Shown piece after piece: positions 44,769 through 53,820 of a DNA stretch of 64,000 nt. Position numbers and translations under genes: made by a program. Numbering within the stretch: the stretch's first letter is position 1; each line of letters begins with the position of its first letter. Source of the DNA: Marimonas arenosa (GTDB lineage Bacteria > Pseudomonadota > Alphaproteobacteria > Rhodobacterales > Rhodobacteraceae); the NCBI RefSeq assembly GCF_030848945.1, contig NZ_JANHAX010000003.1, positions 62,001-126,000 on the forward strand, written 5' to 3'. The notes under the pieces were generated by a model. The model was not told where the DNA came from. It was given only the letters and a program-made list of their open reading frames with translations, and did not search any database.

Positions 44769-45562
44769 CAGGCCGGCTTCAGCTCCACGCCGGGCGCATG
44801 GGCAATGAAATAGGGGTTGGCATAGCCGTCCTTGCCATAGGTCAGCGGCGTGTGATCGTCGAACCGCACCACCCGGCCGCCGGCACCGGCCAGCACGGCA
44901 TGGCCGGCGGCGGTGTCCCATTCCATTGTGCGGCCGACACGCGGGTAAAGATCGGCCTCGCCGGTCGCCACCAGGCAGAACTTCAGGCTGCTCCCCGCAC
45001 TCTTGAAATCCTTAACCTGGTACTTGGCGACATAGTCCTTGGTCTCGTCCGTCAGGTGCGACTTCGACGCCACCACCATCAGCGCCGCGTTGTCCGGATC
45101 GGACACCCGGATCGGGTTCACCTTGCCCATCTCTGGTCCGAACGGGCCGTCCTCTTCCACCGCGCTGCCATCGGCCAGCGTCAGGAACATCCGCCCCTTG
45201 GCCGGGGCATAGACCACCCCGCGCACAGGCACGCCATCGATCACATAGGCGATGTTCACCGTGAAATCGCCGCGCCGGTGGATGAATTCCTTGGTCCCGT
45301 CGAGCGGATCGACGATCAGGAAGGTGCTGGCCTTCTTGGAATGCGAGGCCGCCTGCTCCTCGGTCACCAGGGCCACATCGGGAAACGCCGCGCGCAGACC
45401 GGCGCTGATGATGGCGTCGGCCGCTTCGTCGGCCTCGGTCACAGGGCTTTCATCCGATTTCACCTTCACGTCGAAACCGTCGCCCTCGTAGATCTCCATG
45501 ATCTTCGCGCCGCCCTTCAGCGCCAGATCGCGCATGACCCGTGTTAGCCGCTCGTAATCCAT
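44768..45562 (-). CDS. cysQ: CysQ, 3'(2'),5'-bisphosphate nucleotidase
   Basis: A 264-residue inositol-monophosphatase-fold enzyme with LIVDPLDGTKEFIHR and TMEWDTAAGHAVLAG metal-binding motifs. It hydrolyses PAP, the by-product of PAPS-dependent sulfotransferases and sulfate assimilation. Its place at the head of a cluster that ends in a sulfotransferase supports PAP removal during glycan sulfation. The ATG at 45562 has GGGAAAG six bases upstream. Confidence 0.93.
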   Translation of the reverse strand: MDYERLTRVMRDLALKGGAKIMEIYEGDGFDVKVKSDESPVTEADEAADAIISAGLRAAFPDVALVTEEQAASHSKKASTFLIVDPLDGTKEFIHRRGDFTVNIAYVIDGVPVRGVVYAPAKGRMFLTLADGSAVEEDGPFGPEMGKVNPIRVSDPDNAALMVVASKSHLTDETKDYVAKYQVKDFKSAGSSLKFCLVATGEADLYPRVGRTMEWDTAAGHAVLAGAGGRVVRFDDHTPLTYGKDGYANPYFIAHAPGVELKPA

Positions 45563-45710
45563 TGTCGTCTTTCCCTTTTTCCTGCCCGCCGCCAATCCCG
45601 CCTGCCGTGGACCGAGATTGAAAAAAACCTGTTTGCCCCTTATGATACCCGGCTAACCGAACGGCAAGGAATCCGTTCTAGAACCCCGGGCAGGAAAAGA
45701 GACGTTTTCG

Positions 45711-46532
45711 ATGTTCGAAACCAGGCGGCCACGGTCGACATTCATCTCCGCCATCACCATGGTCGAGCTGATTTATCATTCCGCCGTCCGCTCGATCCGC
45801 AACACCCATGGCAACGCGCTCATGTCGATCGCCCTGAACCTGGCTCAGGTGGGGATCATGGTGCTGGCCTTCTACGTCATGTTCTCGCTCCTCGGGCTGC
45901 GCGGGGCCGCCATTCGCGGTGATTTCCTGCTCTACATCCTCTCTGGCATCTTCCTCTACATGACCCATGTGAAGACCCTTGGTGCCGTCGCCGGGTCCGA
46001 AGGCCCGTCGGGCGCGATGATGAAGCACGCGCCGATGAACACGATGATCCAGATTCTCGCCAATGCGTTCAGCACGCTTTATATCCAGGTGCTGTCGCTG
46101 GCGGTGATCCTGTTCGGCTATCACGTCGCCGTCACCCCGTTCGAAGTCGAGTTTCCCGCTGCCACTTTCGGCATGCTGCTTCTGGCCTGGTTTACCGGCG
46201 CGGCGCTGGGAGTGGTGATGCTGGCAATCAAACCCTGGGCACCGTCCTTGGTGTCGGTCACCACCACGGTCTATCAGCGCGCCAACATGATCGCTTCGGG
46301 CAAGATGTTCGTCGCCAACATGCTGCCCGCCGACAAGCGCGCGCTGTTCGACTGGAACCCGCTGTTCCATATCATCGACCAGTCGCGTGGTTTCGCCTTT
46401 CTCAACTACAACCCCCGGTATTCGAATTGGGAGTATCCGCTCTATATGGGCATTGCTTTCCTGATGATCGGGCTGATGGGCGAGTTCTATACCCGCCGCC
46501 ACGTCTCGGCCAGCTGGTACGCGCGGCGATGA
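45711..46532 (+). CDS. ABC-2 type transporter permease, capsule-export type
   Basis: A 273-residue membrane protein with about six helices, resembling KpsM/Wzm-type polysaccharide or lipid-linked glycan exporters (MVELIYHSAVRSIRNTHGNALM start, LSGIFLYMTHVKT). No ATPase (KpsT) gene is adjacent. It is divergent from cysQ, so it may export the glycan of the minus-strand locus. It overlaps the SH3-domain gene by 4 bases. Confidence 0.82.
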   Translation: MFETRRPRSTFISAITMVELIYHSAVRSIRNTHGNALMSIALNLAQVGIMVLAFYVMFSLLGLRGAAIRGDFLLYILSGIFLYMTHVKTLGAVAGSEGPSGAMMKHAPMNTMIQILANAFSTLYIQVLSLAVILFGYHVAVTPFEVEFPAATFGMLLLAWFTGAALGVVMLAIKPWAPSLVSVTTTVYQRANMIASGKMFVANMLPADKRALFDWNPLFHIIDQSRGFAFLNYNPRYSNWEYPLYMGIAFLMIGLMGEFYTRRHVSASWYARR

Positions 46533-47119
46533 TGCGGACGCTGGCCCTTCTCCTTTTACTGCTGCCGGGCCTCGCTCGGGCGCAGGAGTTTCCGGCACTG
46601 TTCGACGTGACCGGCGTGGCCTCGAACGATGTGCTGAACGTGCGCGCCGAACCGAACGCCTCGGCCGAAAAGATCGGTGCGCTGGCCTTCGATGCCACCG
46701 ACGTCGAGGTGATCCGCCGCGCCGGCGGCTGGGGGCTCGTCAACAGCGGCGAACGCTCAGGCTGGGTTTCGATGCGGTTTCTTGCAGCGCAACAGGGCGG
46801 CGACTACGCCCTGTCGCGGTTGCTGACGTGCTTCGGCACCGAACCGTTCTGGAACCTCGAGATCACGCAGGGCGATCTTGCCCGCTTTTCCGCCCCGAAC
46901 CAGGGCGTCGCACATTACACGGTGGGCCTGCTGCAGCGTTCGGTCAACCGGACCGACCGATTTGTCCTGCTGGGCGGGCGACTGGTTGCGGTCATCTCGC
47001 GGACGTCCTGCAATGATGGCATGTCGGACCGCAACTATGGTCTCGCCATCGATCTGCTGCCCGATGTCGAAACCGGCGCGGCGCTCTATTCCGGTTGCTG
47101 TTCCTTGACCGGCAACTGA
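46529..47119 (+). CDS. Secreted SH3-domain protein
   Basis: A 196-residue protein with a signal peptide (LALLLLLLPGLARA) and a bacterial SH3 domain (NDVLNVRAEPNASAEKIGAL... GWVSMRFL, about residues 30-90). The cysteine-containing C-terminal domain begins LLTCFGTEPFWNLEI and resembles COG3650-type proteins. It probably binds cell-wall material in the periplasm. Coupled to the ABC permease by an ATGA overlap. Confidence 0.8.
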   Translation: MMRTLALLLLLLPGLARAQEFPALFDVTGVASNDVLNVRAEPNASAEKIGALAFDATDVEVIRRAGGWGLVNSGERSGWVSMRFLAAQQGGDYALSRLLTCFGTEPFWNLEITQGDLARFSAPNQGVAHYTVGLLQRSVNRTDRFVLLGGRLVAVISRTSCNDGMSDRNYGLAIDLLPDVETGAALYSGCCSLTGN

Positions 47120-47158
47120 ACCGTGCCTCGTAGCGCGCGTTTTTCAATGCACCATCCG

Positions 47159-47800
47159 TCACGTCACCACCCTCAGGGTCAGGTTGATCCGCCCGCCTTC
47201 CGGCAACAGCGTCGAAGACCGGAACCGGATCCGATCGACCCCATGGTGCACCAGCCGCGCCGCGCCGCCGATCACCACCACATCTCCCGATTTTAACCAC
47301 AACGACTCGGTCTTGCCGCCGCGCTCGATATTGCCCACCCGGAACAGCGCCTCGTCGCCCAGAGAAACCGACACCACCGGTTGCGAGAAATCGGCCTCGT
47401 CGCGGTCCTGGTGCAGCCCCATCCGTGCGCCCTCGCCATAAAAATTCACCAGGCAGCATTCCGGCGCCCGCATCCCCGGAGCGAACCGGTCCCACAGTTG
47501 CAGGATTGTCGGCGGAATCGGCGGCCAGGCCACGCCAGAGGGATGCCGCCGCTCATAGCGATAACCGCGCCGGTCGCTGACCCAGCCGAACTCGCCGGCA
47601 CTGGTCATCTTGACGCTCATCTCTTTGCCCCAGCGCGTCACGGGATGAAACATCGGCGCCGCCCGGGCAATGTCGCGAACTTCGCCGAGCAGCGCCGCCT
47701 GCTCCGCCGCATCCAGCGCCCTGCGAAAAACCGTCACACCCCGCAGACCGACCCGTTCCAAACCGTTCTCCCTTGCACCAGTGTCAAAAAAACCCGGCAA
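47159..47800 (-). CDS. alkB: AlkB-family Fe(II)/2-oxoglutarate dioxygenase
   Basis: A 213-residue dioxygenase that removes alkyl groups from DNA or RNA bases. The iron ligands appear in GLHQDRDEADF (HxD) and the distal HHGVDR, followed by the 2-oxoglutarate arginine in RIRFRSS. The only start giving this length is a TTG at 47800; a shorter start cannot be excluded. It converges with the SH3-domain gene, 39 bases away. Confidence 0.9.
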   Translation of the reverse strand: MPGFFDTGARENGLERVGLRGVTVFRRALDAAEQAALLGEVRDIARAAPMFHPVTRWGKEMSVKMTSAGEFGWVSDRRGYRYERRHPSGVAWPPIPPTILQLWDRFAPGMRAPECCLVNFYGEGARMGLHQDRDEADFSQPVVSVSLGDEALFRVGNIERGGKTESLWLKSGDVVVIGGAARLVHHGVDRIRFRSSTLLPEGGRINLTLRVVT

Positions 47801-47827
47801 ATTTGCATTTTCACGGTATGTCCACCG

Positions 47828-47856
47828 CTTGCAGGGTCAAACCCCCCTCCTTATAT
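47828..47856 (+). promoter_or_regulatory. Heat-shock-like promoter of dnaKJ
   Basis: CTTGCA and TTATAT are separated by 17 bases, with a C-rich run before the -10 (CCCCCCTCCTTATATAC). This resembles alphaproteobacterial RpoH promoters (CTTG and a C-rich extended -10). It is about 115 bases before the dnaK start. Confidence 0.6.
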
Positions 47857-47971
47857 ACGCCCGGAAGCGTTGTGCAGCGGGTTGCCGCTGGGCAGCAAAC
47901 GAATCCGGGGGCGGACGCCATAACGGGTCCGGACCTCGCAACATCGCCTTAAGTAAGAAGGGATCGAAATC

Positions 47972-49888
47972 ATGGGAAAAGTCATCGGGATTGACCTCGG
48001 AACCACCAACTCCTGCGTCGCCATCATGGATGGTTCGCAACCCCGCGTCATCGAAAACTCTGAAGGCGCACGCACCACGCCCTCGATCGTCGCGTTTGCA
48101 GAAGACGAACGCCTCGTCGGCCAGTCGGCCAAACGCCAGGCCGTCACCAACCCGGAAAACACTGTCTTCGGCGTCAAGCGCCTGATCGGCCGCCGGTTCG
48201 ACGACGAGAACCTGGCCAAGGACCGCAAGCACATGCCGTTCAACGTCATCGACGGCGGCAATGGCGACGCCTGGGTCGAAGCACGCGGCGACAAATATTC
48301 GCCGTCTCAAATCTCCGCCTTCATCCTCGGCAAGATGAAGGAAACCGCCGAAAGCTATCTCGGCGAAGAAGTGACGCAAGCCGTCATCACCGTTCCCGCC
48401 TATTTCAATGACGCCCAGCGTCAGGCCACCAAGGACGCCGGCAAGATCGCCGGTCTCGAAGTGCTGCGGATCATCAACGAACCGACCGCTGCCGCGCTGG
48501 CCTATGGTCTCGACAAGCAGGAAACCCACACCATCGCAGTCTATGACCTCGGCGGCGGCACCTTCGACGTCACCATCCTGGAAATCGACGACGGCCTGTT
48601 CGAGGTGAAATCGACCAACGGTGACACGTTCCTCGGCGGTGAAGATTTCGACATGCGCATCGTCAACTACCTTGCCGAAGAGTTCAAAAAGGAACACGGC
48701 GTCGACCTGACGAAAGACAAGATGGCGCTGCAGCGCCTCAAGGAAGCCGCCGAGAAAGCCAAGATCGAACTGTCGAGCTCCAGCCAGACCGAGATCAACC
48801 AGCCCTTCATCTCGATGGGTTCGGACGGCTCGCCTCTGCACATGGTGATGAAACTCACCCGCGCCAAGCTGGAATCGCTGGTCAGTGACCTGATCAAGGC
48901 CTCGCTCAAGCCGTGCCAGGCCGCGCTGAAAGACGCAGGTCTCAGCAAGGATGACATCGACGAGGTCGTTCTGGTCGGCGGCCAGACCCGGATGCCGAAG
49001 GTGATCGAAGAGGTCACCAAGTTCTTCGGCAAGGAGCCGCACAAGGGCGTGAACCCCGACGAGGTGGTGGCCATGGGCGCGGCCATTCAGGCCGGCGTTC
49101 TGCAGGGCGACGTCAAGGACGTGGTGCTGCTCGACGTGACCCCGCTGTCGCTCGGCATCGAAACCCTGGGCGGTGTCTTCACCCGCCTGATCGACCGCAA
49201 CACCACGATCCCCACCAAGAAGTCCCAGATCTTCTCGACCGCCGAAGACAACCAGTCGGCCGTGACGATCCGCGTCTTCCAGGGCGAGCGTGAAATGGCG
49301 GCCGACAACAAGATCCTCGGCCAGTTCAACCTCGAAGACATCCCGCCCGCACCGCGCGGCATGCCGCAGATCGAGGTGACTTTCGACATCGACGCCAACG
49401 GCATCGTGCATGTCGGCGCCAAGGACAAGGGCACTGGCAAAGAGCACAAGATCACCATTCAGGCCTCGGGCGGTCTCAGCGACGACGACATCGAAAAGAT
49501 GGTGCGCGACGCCGAAGAGCATGCCGAAGAGGACAAGGCCCGCAAGGAGCTGGTCGAAGCCAAGAACCAGGCCGAAAGCCTCGTCCACTCGACCGAGAAG
49601 TCGATGGAAGAGCACGGCGACAAGGTCGACCCGTCCACGATCGAAGCCATCGAGCTGGCAATTGCCGCGCTGAAAGACGATCTCGAGAAAGAGGATGCCA
49701 CCGCCGACAAGATCAAGGCGGGCATCCAGAACGTGACCGAGGCCGCCATGAAGCTGGGCGAGGCGATCTACAAGGCCAGCCAGGAAGAGTCCGAGGAAGA
49801 ACCGGCCGCTGCCGATGAAATGGGCGGTGACGACGAAGATATCGTCGATGCCGATTTCGAAGACCTCGACGACGACAAGCGCTCGTAA
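47972..49888 (+). CDS. dnaK: DnaK, Hsp70 chaperone
   Basis: A 638-residue Hsp70: ATPase signatures [27 protein letters not shown] and [11 protein letters not shown], the substrate domain with [15 protein letters not shown], and an acidic tail ending DDDKRS. It folds nascent and stress-denatured proteins with DnaJ (next gene) and GrpE. Probably heat-shock induced from the promoter at 47828-47856. Confidence 0.98.
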   Translation: MGKVIGIDLGTTNSCVAIMDGSQPRVIENSEGARTTPSIVAFAEDERLVGQSAKRQAVTNPENTVFGVKRLIGRRFDDENLAKDRKHMPFNVIDGGNGDAWVEARGDKYSPSQISAFILGKMKETAESYLGEEVTQAVITVPAYFNDAQRQATKDAGKIAGLEVLRIINEPTAAALAYGLDKQETHTIAVYDLGGGTFDVTILEIDDGLFEVKSTNGDTFLGGEDFDMRIVNYLAEEFKKEHGVDLTKDKMALQRLKEAAEKAKIELSSSSQTEINQPFISMGSDGSPLHMVMKLTRAKLESLVSDLIKASLKPCQAALKDAGLSKDDIDEVVLVGGQTRMPKVIEEVTKFFGKEPHKGVNPDEVVAMGAAIQAGVLQGDVKDVVLLDVTPLSLGIETLGGVFTRLIDRNTTIPTKKSQIFSTAEDNQSAVTIRVFQGEREMAADNKILGQFNLEDIPPAPRGMPQIEVTFDIDANGIVHVGAKDKGTGKEHKITIQASGGLSDDDIEKMVRDAEEHAEEDKARKELVEAKNQAESLVHSTEKSMEEHGDKVDPSTIEAIELAIAALKDDLEKEDATADKIKAGIQNVTEAAMKLGEAIYKASQEESEEEPAAADEMGGDDEDIVDADFEDLDDDKRS

Positions 49889-49904
49889 TCGCGCGTGAGG
49901 AACC

Positions 49905-49942
49905 ATCGGGGCCGGTTGCCGCTGATCCGGCCCGGCCCCGAT
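49905..49942 (+). other. Hairpin between dnaK and dnaJ
   Basis: ATCGGGGCCGG and CCGGCCCCGAT form a perfect 11-base-pair stem with a 16-base loop, in the 78-base dnaK-dnaJ gap. No T-run follows. It may set the dnaK:dnaJ transcript ratio by pausing or processing. Confidence 0.55.
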
Positions 49943-49966
49943 ACGTTCCTGAAAGGAGCGTAAACC

Positions 49967-51124
49967 ATGTCGAAACGCGACTATTACGATGTGCTCGGGG
50001 TCTCGAAGGGCGCTTCCGCCGACGAGATCAAGAAGGCCTATCGCAAGAAGGCCAAGGAACTTCACCCCGACCGCAACTCTGATAATCCCGATGCCGAGGC
50101 CCAGTTCAAGGAAGCGAACGAAGCCTACGAGGTGCTCAAGGATGCCGACAAGAAAGCGGCCTATGACCGCTTCGGCCACGCCGCCTTCGAGGGCGGCATG
50201 GGCGGTGGCGGCGGACGTCCAGGTGGCGGTTTCCAAGGCCAGGGCGATTTTGCCAGCGCCTTCTCGGACGTGTTCGACGACCTGTTCGGCGATTTCATGG
50301 GGGGTCGTGGCGGGCCGGGTGGCGGACGGCAGCGCGCCGCGCGCGGCGCCGATCTGCGTTTCAACCTGCGGGTCACCTTGGAAGAGGCGTTCTCGGGCCT
50401 GCAAAAAACCATCAACGTTCCGACCTCGGTGGCCTGCGAGGCCTGCGACGGCTCCGGCGCCGAAGGCGGGGCCGAGCCCACCACCTGCCCGACCTGTTCG
50501 GGCATGGGCAAGGTCCGCGCGCAGCAGGGCTTCTTCACGGTCGAACGCACCTGTCCGACCTGTTCCGGGCTGGGCCAGATCATTCAGAACCCGTGCAAAT
50601 CCTGCGGCGGCCAGGGCCGGGTCCACAAGGACCGCGCGCTTTCGGTGAACATCCCGGCCGGGGTGGAAACCGGTACCCGCATCCGTCTCGCCGGCGAAGG
50701 CGAGGCCGGGATGCGCGGCGGTCCGGCAGGTGACCTCTACATCTTCATCGAGGTCGGTCCGCACAAGATCTTCGAAAGGGAAGGCACCAACCTCTTCTGC
50801 CGTGTGCCGGTCTCGATGGCGACCGCTGCGCTTGGGGGCGATATCGAGGTGCCGACGATCGACGGCGGCCGCTCGCGCGTCAAAATCCCCTCGGGGTCGC
50901 AATCCGGCCGCCAGATGCGCCTGCGCGGCAAGGGCATGCCGGCGCTACGCGGCGGCCCCGCGGGCGACATGTTCATCGAGCTTGCAGTGGAAACGCCGGT
51001 CAACCTCACCTCGCGGCAAAAGGAACTCTTGCGCGAGTTCGAGGAACTCTCGGAAGAGAACAACCCGCAAAGCTCGTCGTTCTTCTCCTCGGTGAAAAAC
51101 TTCTGGGACAGCATGAAAGGCTGA
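49967..51124 (+). CDS. dnaJ: DnaJ, Hsp40 co-chaperone
   Basis: A 385-residue class I J-protein: J-domain with HPD ([11 protein letters not shown]) at about residue 33, a Gly-rich linker ([13 protein letters not shown]), and a zinc domain with four CxxCxGxG repeats ([32 protein letters not shown]). It stimulates DnaK ATPase. It ends at a strong terminator. Confidence 0.97.
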   Translation: MSKRDYYDVLGVSKGASADEIKKAYRKKAKELHPDRNSDNPDAEAQFKEANEAYEVLKDADKKAAYDRFGHAAFEGGMGGGGGRPGGGFQGQGDFASAFSDVFDDLFGDFMGGRGGPGGGRQRAARGADLRFNLRVTLEEAFSGLQKTINVPTSVACEACDGSGAEGGAEPTTCPTCSGMGKVRAQQGFFTVERTCPTCSGLGQIIQNPCKSCGGQGRVHKDRALSVNIPAGVETGTRIRLAGEGEAGMRGGPAGDLYIFIEVGPHKIFEREGTNLFCRVPVSMATAALGGDIEVPTIDGGRSRVKIPSGSQSGRQMRLRGKGMPALRGGPAGDMFIELAVETPVNLTSRQKELLREFEELSEENNPQSSSFFSSVKNFWDSMKG

Positions 51125-51162
51125 GACGGGCTGAAGCCCGCCCTACTGCCATAACTCTTGTG

Positions 51163-51186
51163 GGCCGGGCTTCAGCCCGGCCTTTT
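51163..51186 (+). terminator. Terminator of dnaKJ
   Basis: GGCCGGGCT and AGCCCGGCC form a 9-base-pair stem with a TC loop, followed by TTTT. An inverted partner (GGGCTGAAGCCCGCCC) lies 30 bases upstream, so the whole 51128-51182 stretch is a paired repeat. Confidence 0.85.
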
Positions 51187-51283
51187 CGATTCGCACCTAA
51201 AGCACCCACACTGACCCTTCGATTTCCCTAACAATCACCGCTCGCATCGTTAACGCCCGGCGACAAGCGGCGAACCCGCGTGC

Positions 51284-51331
51284 CTGCCAGCCAGGGTGCC
51301 AGCCAACCTGCCAGCCAGGCTGCCATCACCC
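51284..51331 (+). repeat. 12-base tandem repeat upstream of radC
   Basis: Three units of 12 bases (CTGCCAGCCAGG, GTGCCAGCCAAC, CTGCCAGCCAGG) and a partial fourth (CTGCCATCACCC) end 75 bases before radC. No reading frame with a start and a ribosome-binding site runs through it, so it is probably non-coding. Confidence 0.8.
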
Positions 51332-51406
51332 GTTTCCCCGAAAAAGAATCATTAACCATCGGGGGGATTAACCCTTTTTTCACCATGTTTGGGACACCTT
51401 TCCCTC

Positions 51407-52171
51407 ATGTCGCAGAGCTCCCAGTTCTCCGAGGCCCCGCTGCCGCTGTTCGACGATGACGAGGTGCAGATCGTCCCCGCCTTGCCGCACGGCAAGCGTC
51501 CCTCTTACATCACCGACCACCGCAAGCGCCTGCGCGCCCGCTTTCTCTCGGGCGGTGCGCAGGCGCTGCCGGATTACGAGATTCTGGAACTGCTTCTGTT
51601 CCGCGCGATCCCGCGCCAGGATGTCAAACCGTTGGCGCATAAGCTTTTGGAAAAATTCGGAGATTTCAACCGGGTGATCGCCGCCCCGCCCGCGCGATTG
51701 TCCGAGGTCAGGGGCGTCGGCGAGGCGGTGATCTGCGAACTGAAAATCGTCGAGGCCGCGGCCCAACGGCTGGCCCGCGCCCGCATCATGCGGCACCATG
51801 TGGTCTCCAGCTGGGATGCGCTTCTGGATTATTGCCACACCACCATGGCGCACCGCGACACCGAGCAGTTCCGTGTGCTCTACCTCGACCGAAAGAACGT
51901 GCTGATCACCGACGAGGAACAGGCCTCTGGCACCGTGGATCACGTCCCGGTCTACCCCCGCGAGGTCGTCAAACGGGCGCTGGAACTGAATGCCAGTGCC
52001 TTGATTCTAGTGCATAATCACCCCTCGGGTGACCCGGCCCCCAGTTCCGAGGATATCGCCATGACCGCACAGATCGAGGCGGCGGCGAAGGCGCTGAACA
52101 TCTCCTTGCATGACCACCTGATCATCGGCAAATCGACCGAACTCAGCTTCCGCTCCGAAGGCCTGCTCTGA
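51407..52171 (+). CDS. radC: RadC-like JAB/MPN-domain protein
   Basis: A 254-residue protein: a UPF0758 N-terminal helix-hairpin-helix region (LSEVRGVGEAVICELKIVEAA) and the C-terminal JAMM metalloprotease-like motif LVHNHPSGDPAPSSEDIAMT. Historically called a DNA-repair protein; linked to recombination or competence in some bacteria. The start is ATG 51407; a TTG at 51389 is also in frame. A TTAACCAT motif 48 bases upstream resembles a CtrA half-site. Confidence 0.9.
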   Translation: MSQSSQFSEAPLPLFDDDEVQIVPALPHGKRPSYITDHRKRLRARFLSGGAQALPDYEILELLLFRAIPRQDVKPLAHKLLEKFGDFNRVIAAPPARLSEVRGVGEAVICELKIVEAAAQRLARARIMRHHVVSSWDALLDYCHTTMAHRDTEQFRVLYLDRKNVLITDEEQASGTVDHVPVYPREVVKRALELNASALILVHNHPSGDPAPSSEDIAMTAQIEAAAKALNISLHDHLIIGKSTELSFRSEGLL

Positions 52172-52234
52172 GCTGCTCACCGGCGTTACGGGCAGTCTCG
52201 CGAGGCGGTCCGCTTTGGACCGACGAGTGCCCCA

Positions 52235-53797
52235 CTACTTCACCCAGACCTCGACCCGCCGGTTCACCTGCCGGCCCCAGGCGCTGTCGTCGCAGGCCAT
52301 CGGCAGTGCTTCACCGAACCCCGCGGTCTGCAGCGTGACCTGGCCCAGGTTGGCGGTCTCGGCCGCCGCCACAACCGCGTCCTTCACCGCCCGCGCCCGG
52401 CGTTCGGAAATCTCCTTGTTCCCCGACGCCGGCCCGTCGCTATCGCTGAACCCGGCGAACAACAGGACCCGCCCATCATAGCGCCCGGCTTCGAGCGCAT
52501 GGGCCAGCTGCTCCACATTCGAACGCGACTGCGCATCGAGCTTCACCGAGCCCGTTTCGAACCGGAACGAGGTGGTCAACCGCTTCATCTCCCACAGCCG
52601 CGCAATCATGGCCTGGATGTCATCAAGCGTGATCTCTGTGCCCGCCCCGGTTATTGCATTGGCCAGGCGGTCGCCCTGCAGTTCCAGTGAAACTTCTTCT
52701 GGCTGCTGATCGATAAACCCGGCCCGGCGGATCACCAACTGCGCCGCGGTCGAGCGGGTATAGGCAAGGAATTCACGCGCCAGCTTAGGCAACCGGCGCG
52801 CCGGTAGATAGAGGAACATCGGGGCAGTCAGCGGATAGTCCTCGGTTTTGACCGTGCGCCGCGCCGGTGACAGCGAAAAGCCGCAATCCCCGGTCAGCAC
52901 CAGCGCGTGGGTATTGCCCCGGGCGGCATAGCTGCCAATCCCGATCCCGAACGGATCGCCCGCCACCGCCTCGGCCAGCGCCGCGTCGTTGTCATACCGC
53001 CGGGCCGCGCCGGCCAGCTCCATTCCTGCCGGGCGCAAAAGCTTGATCTCTGCCGCCTGACCCAAACCGGATCTGGCATCGCGAAGATGCAGGGAAATCG
53101 GCGCATCCGGTCCCCCCAGCGCCTGCCAGTTGTCGATCTTCCCGGAAAAGACGCGCGCCAGATCTGTGATCGAGATCCGCCGCACCGGGTTGTCGGGTGC
53201 AACCACGGCCACCAGCGCATCGAGCGCCAGAACCCGCGTCCGCCCGCGGGCGGTAAGATCGCCGAGGCCCGCCTCATGGCCATGGCGCAATTCCTCGCGG
53301 CTGATCTCGCGCAGCGCCATCGCCACGTCGGCCTCGTCGGCTAGCAGATCGGCAAACCCCTCGTCTGTGGTGGTCAGCCGGAACCGGAATTGTCCCGTCT
53401 CGCGCCCGCTCTCCCGGTCGAGCAGACGAAAGAGAACGCCGTCTTCCAGCGTCTCGCGCTTGACTTTCAGCCCGTTGCGCAGGGCAAATCCTTCGATCAG
53501 CGCCGGCATCAGAAGTTCACCCATCGTCGCCGCCCCCGACAGGTCCAGTCCTGCCACGAAGTCGGTCAGCGATGGGCAACCGGGCCCCTCGCAGGACACG
53601 CCCGAGCCGTCCACCGTCAGCTCGCCGTAAATCGTCTCAACCCGATAGAACTCCCCGTCGAAGCCGAGCAACGTGCCGCTGAGCTCGACCGCGCCATCCC
53701 GCGAAGTCAGAGTCACATCCTGCGCGTGCGCGGCGAATCCGGCGCTGAAAAAGGAAAGTGCGGCGAAAAGGATCGCCGCACGCTGTATCGGTTTCAA
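52235..53797 (-). CDS. Periplasmic phosphate-binding-like/OmpA fusion protein
   Basis: A 520-residue protein. A signal peptide ends AAHAQD. The middle region (about 75-370) is PstS-like, with RISITDLARVFSGKIDNWQALGG typical of phosphate-binding proteins. The last 120 residues are an OmpA/Pal peptidoglycan-binding domain (LLFAGFSDSDGP..., NRRVEVWVK). Phosphate-sensing or envelope-anchoring is possible but not shown. It lies 23 bases after an unrecognised membrane-anchored protein. Confidence 0.85.
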   Translation of the reverse strand: MKPIQRAAILFAALSFFSAGFAAHAQDVTLTSRDGAVELSGTLLGFDGEFYRVETIYGELTVDGSGVSCEGPGCPSLTDFVAGLDLSGAATMGELLMPALIEGFALRNGLKVKRETLEDGVLFRLLDRESGRETGQFRFRLTTTDEGFADLLADEADVAMALREISREELRHGHEAGLGDLTARGRTRVLALDALVAVVAPDNPVRRISITDLARVFSGKIDNWQALGGPDAPISLHLRDARSGLGQAAEIKLLRPAGMELAGAARRYDNDAALAEAVAGDPFGIGIGSYAARGNTHALVLTGDCGFSLSPARRTVKTEDYPLTAPMFLYLPARRLPKLAREFLAYTRSTAAQLVIRRAGFIDQQPEEVSLELQGDRLANAITGAGTEITLDDIQAMIARLWEMKRLTTSFRFETGSVKLDAQSRSNVEQLAHALEAGRYDGRVLLFAGFSDSDGPASGNKEISERRARAVKDAVVAAAETANLGQVTLQTAGFGEALPMACDDSAWGRQVNRRVEVWVK

Positions 53798-53820
53798 ACC
53801 GTGTCTTTCCCCGTGTGGCC

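Noticed and set aside
47837..50902. 1021-codon minus-strand open frame
   Set aside because: Antisense shadow of dnaK and dnaJ.
51284..51331. CRISPR-like array
   Set aside because: 12-base units without spacers are a simple tandem repeat, and no cas gene is present.
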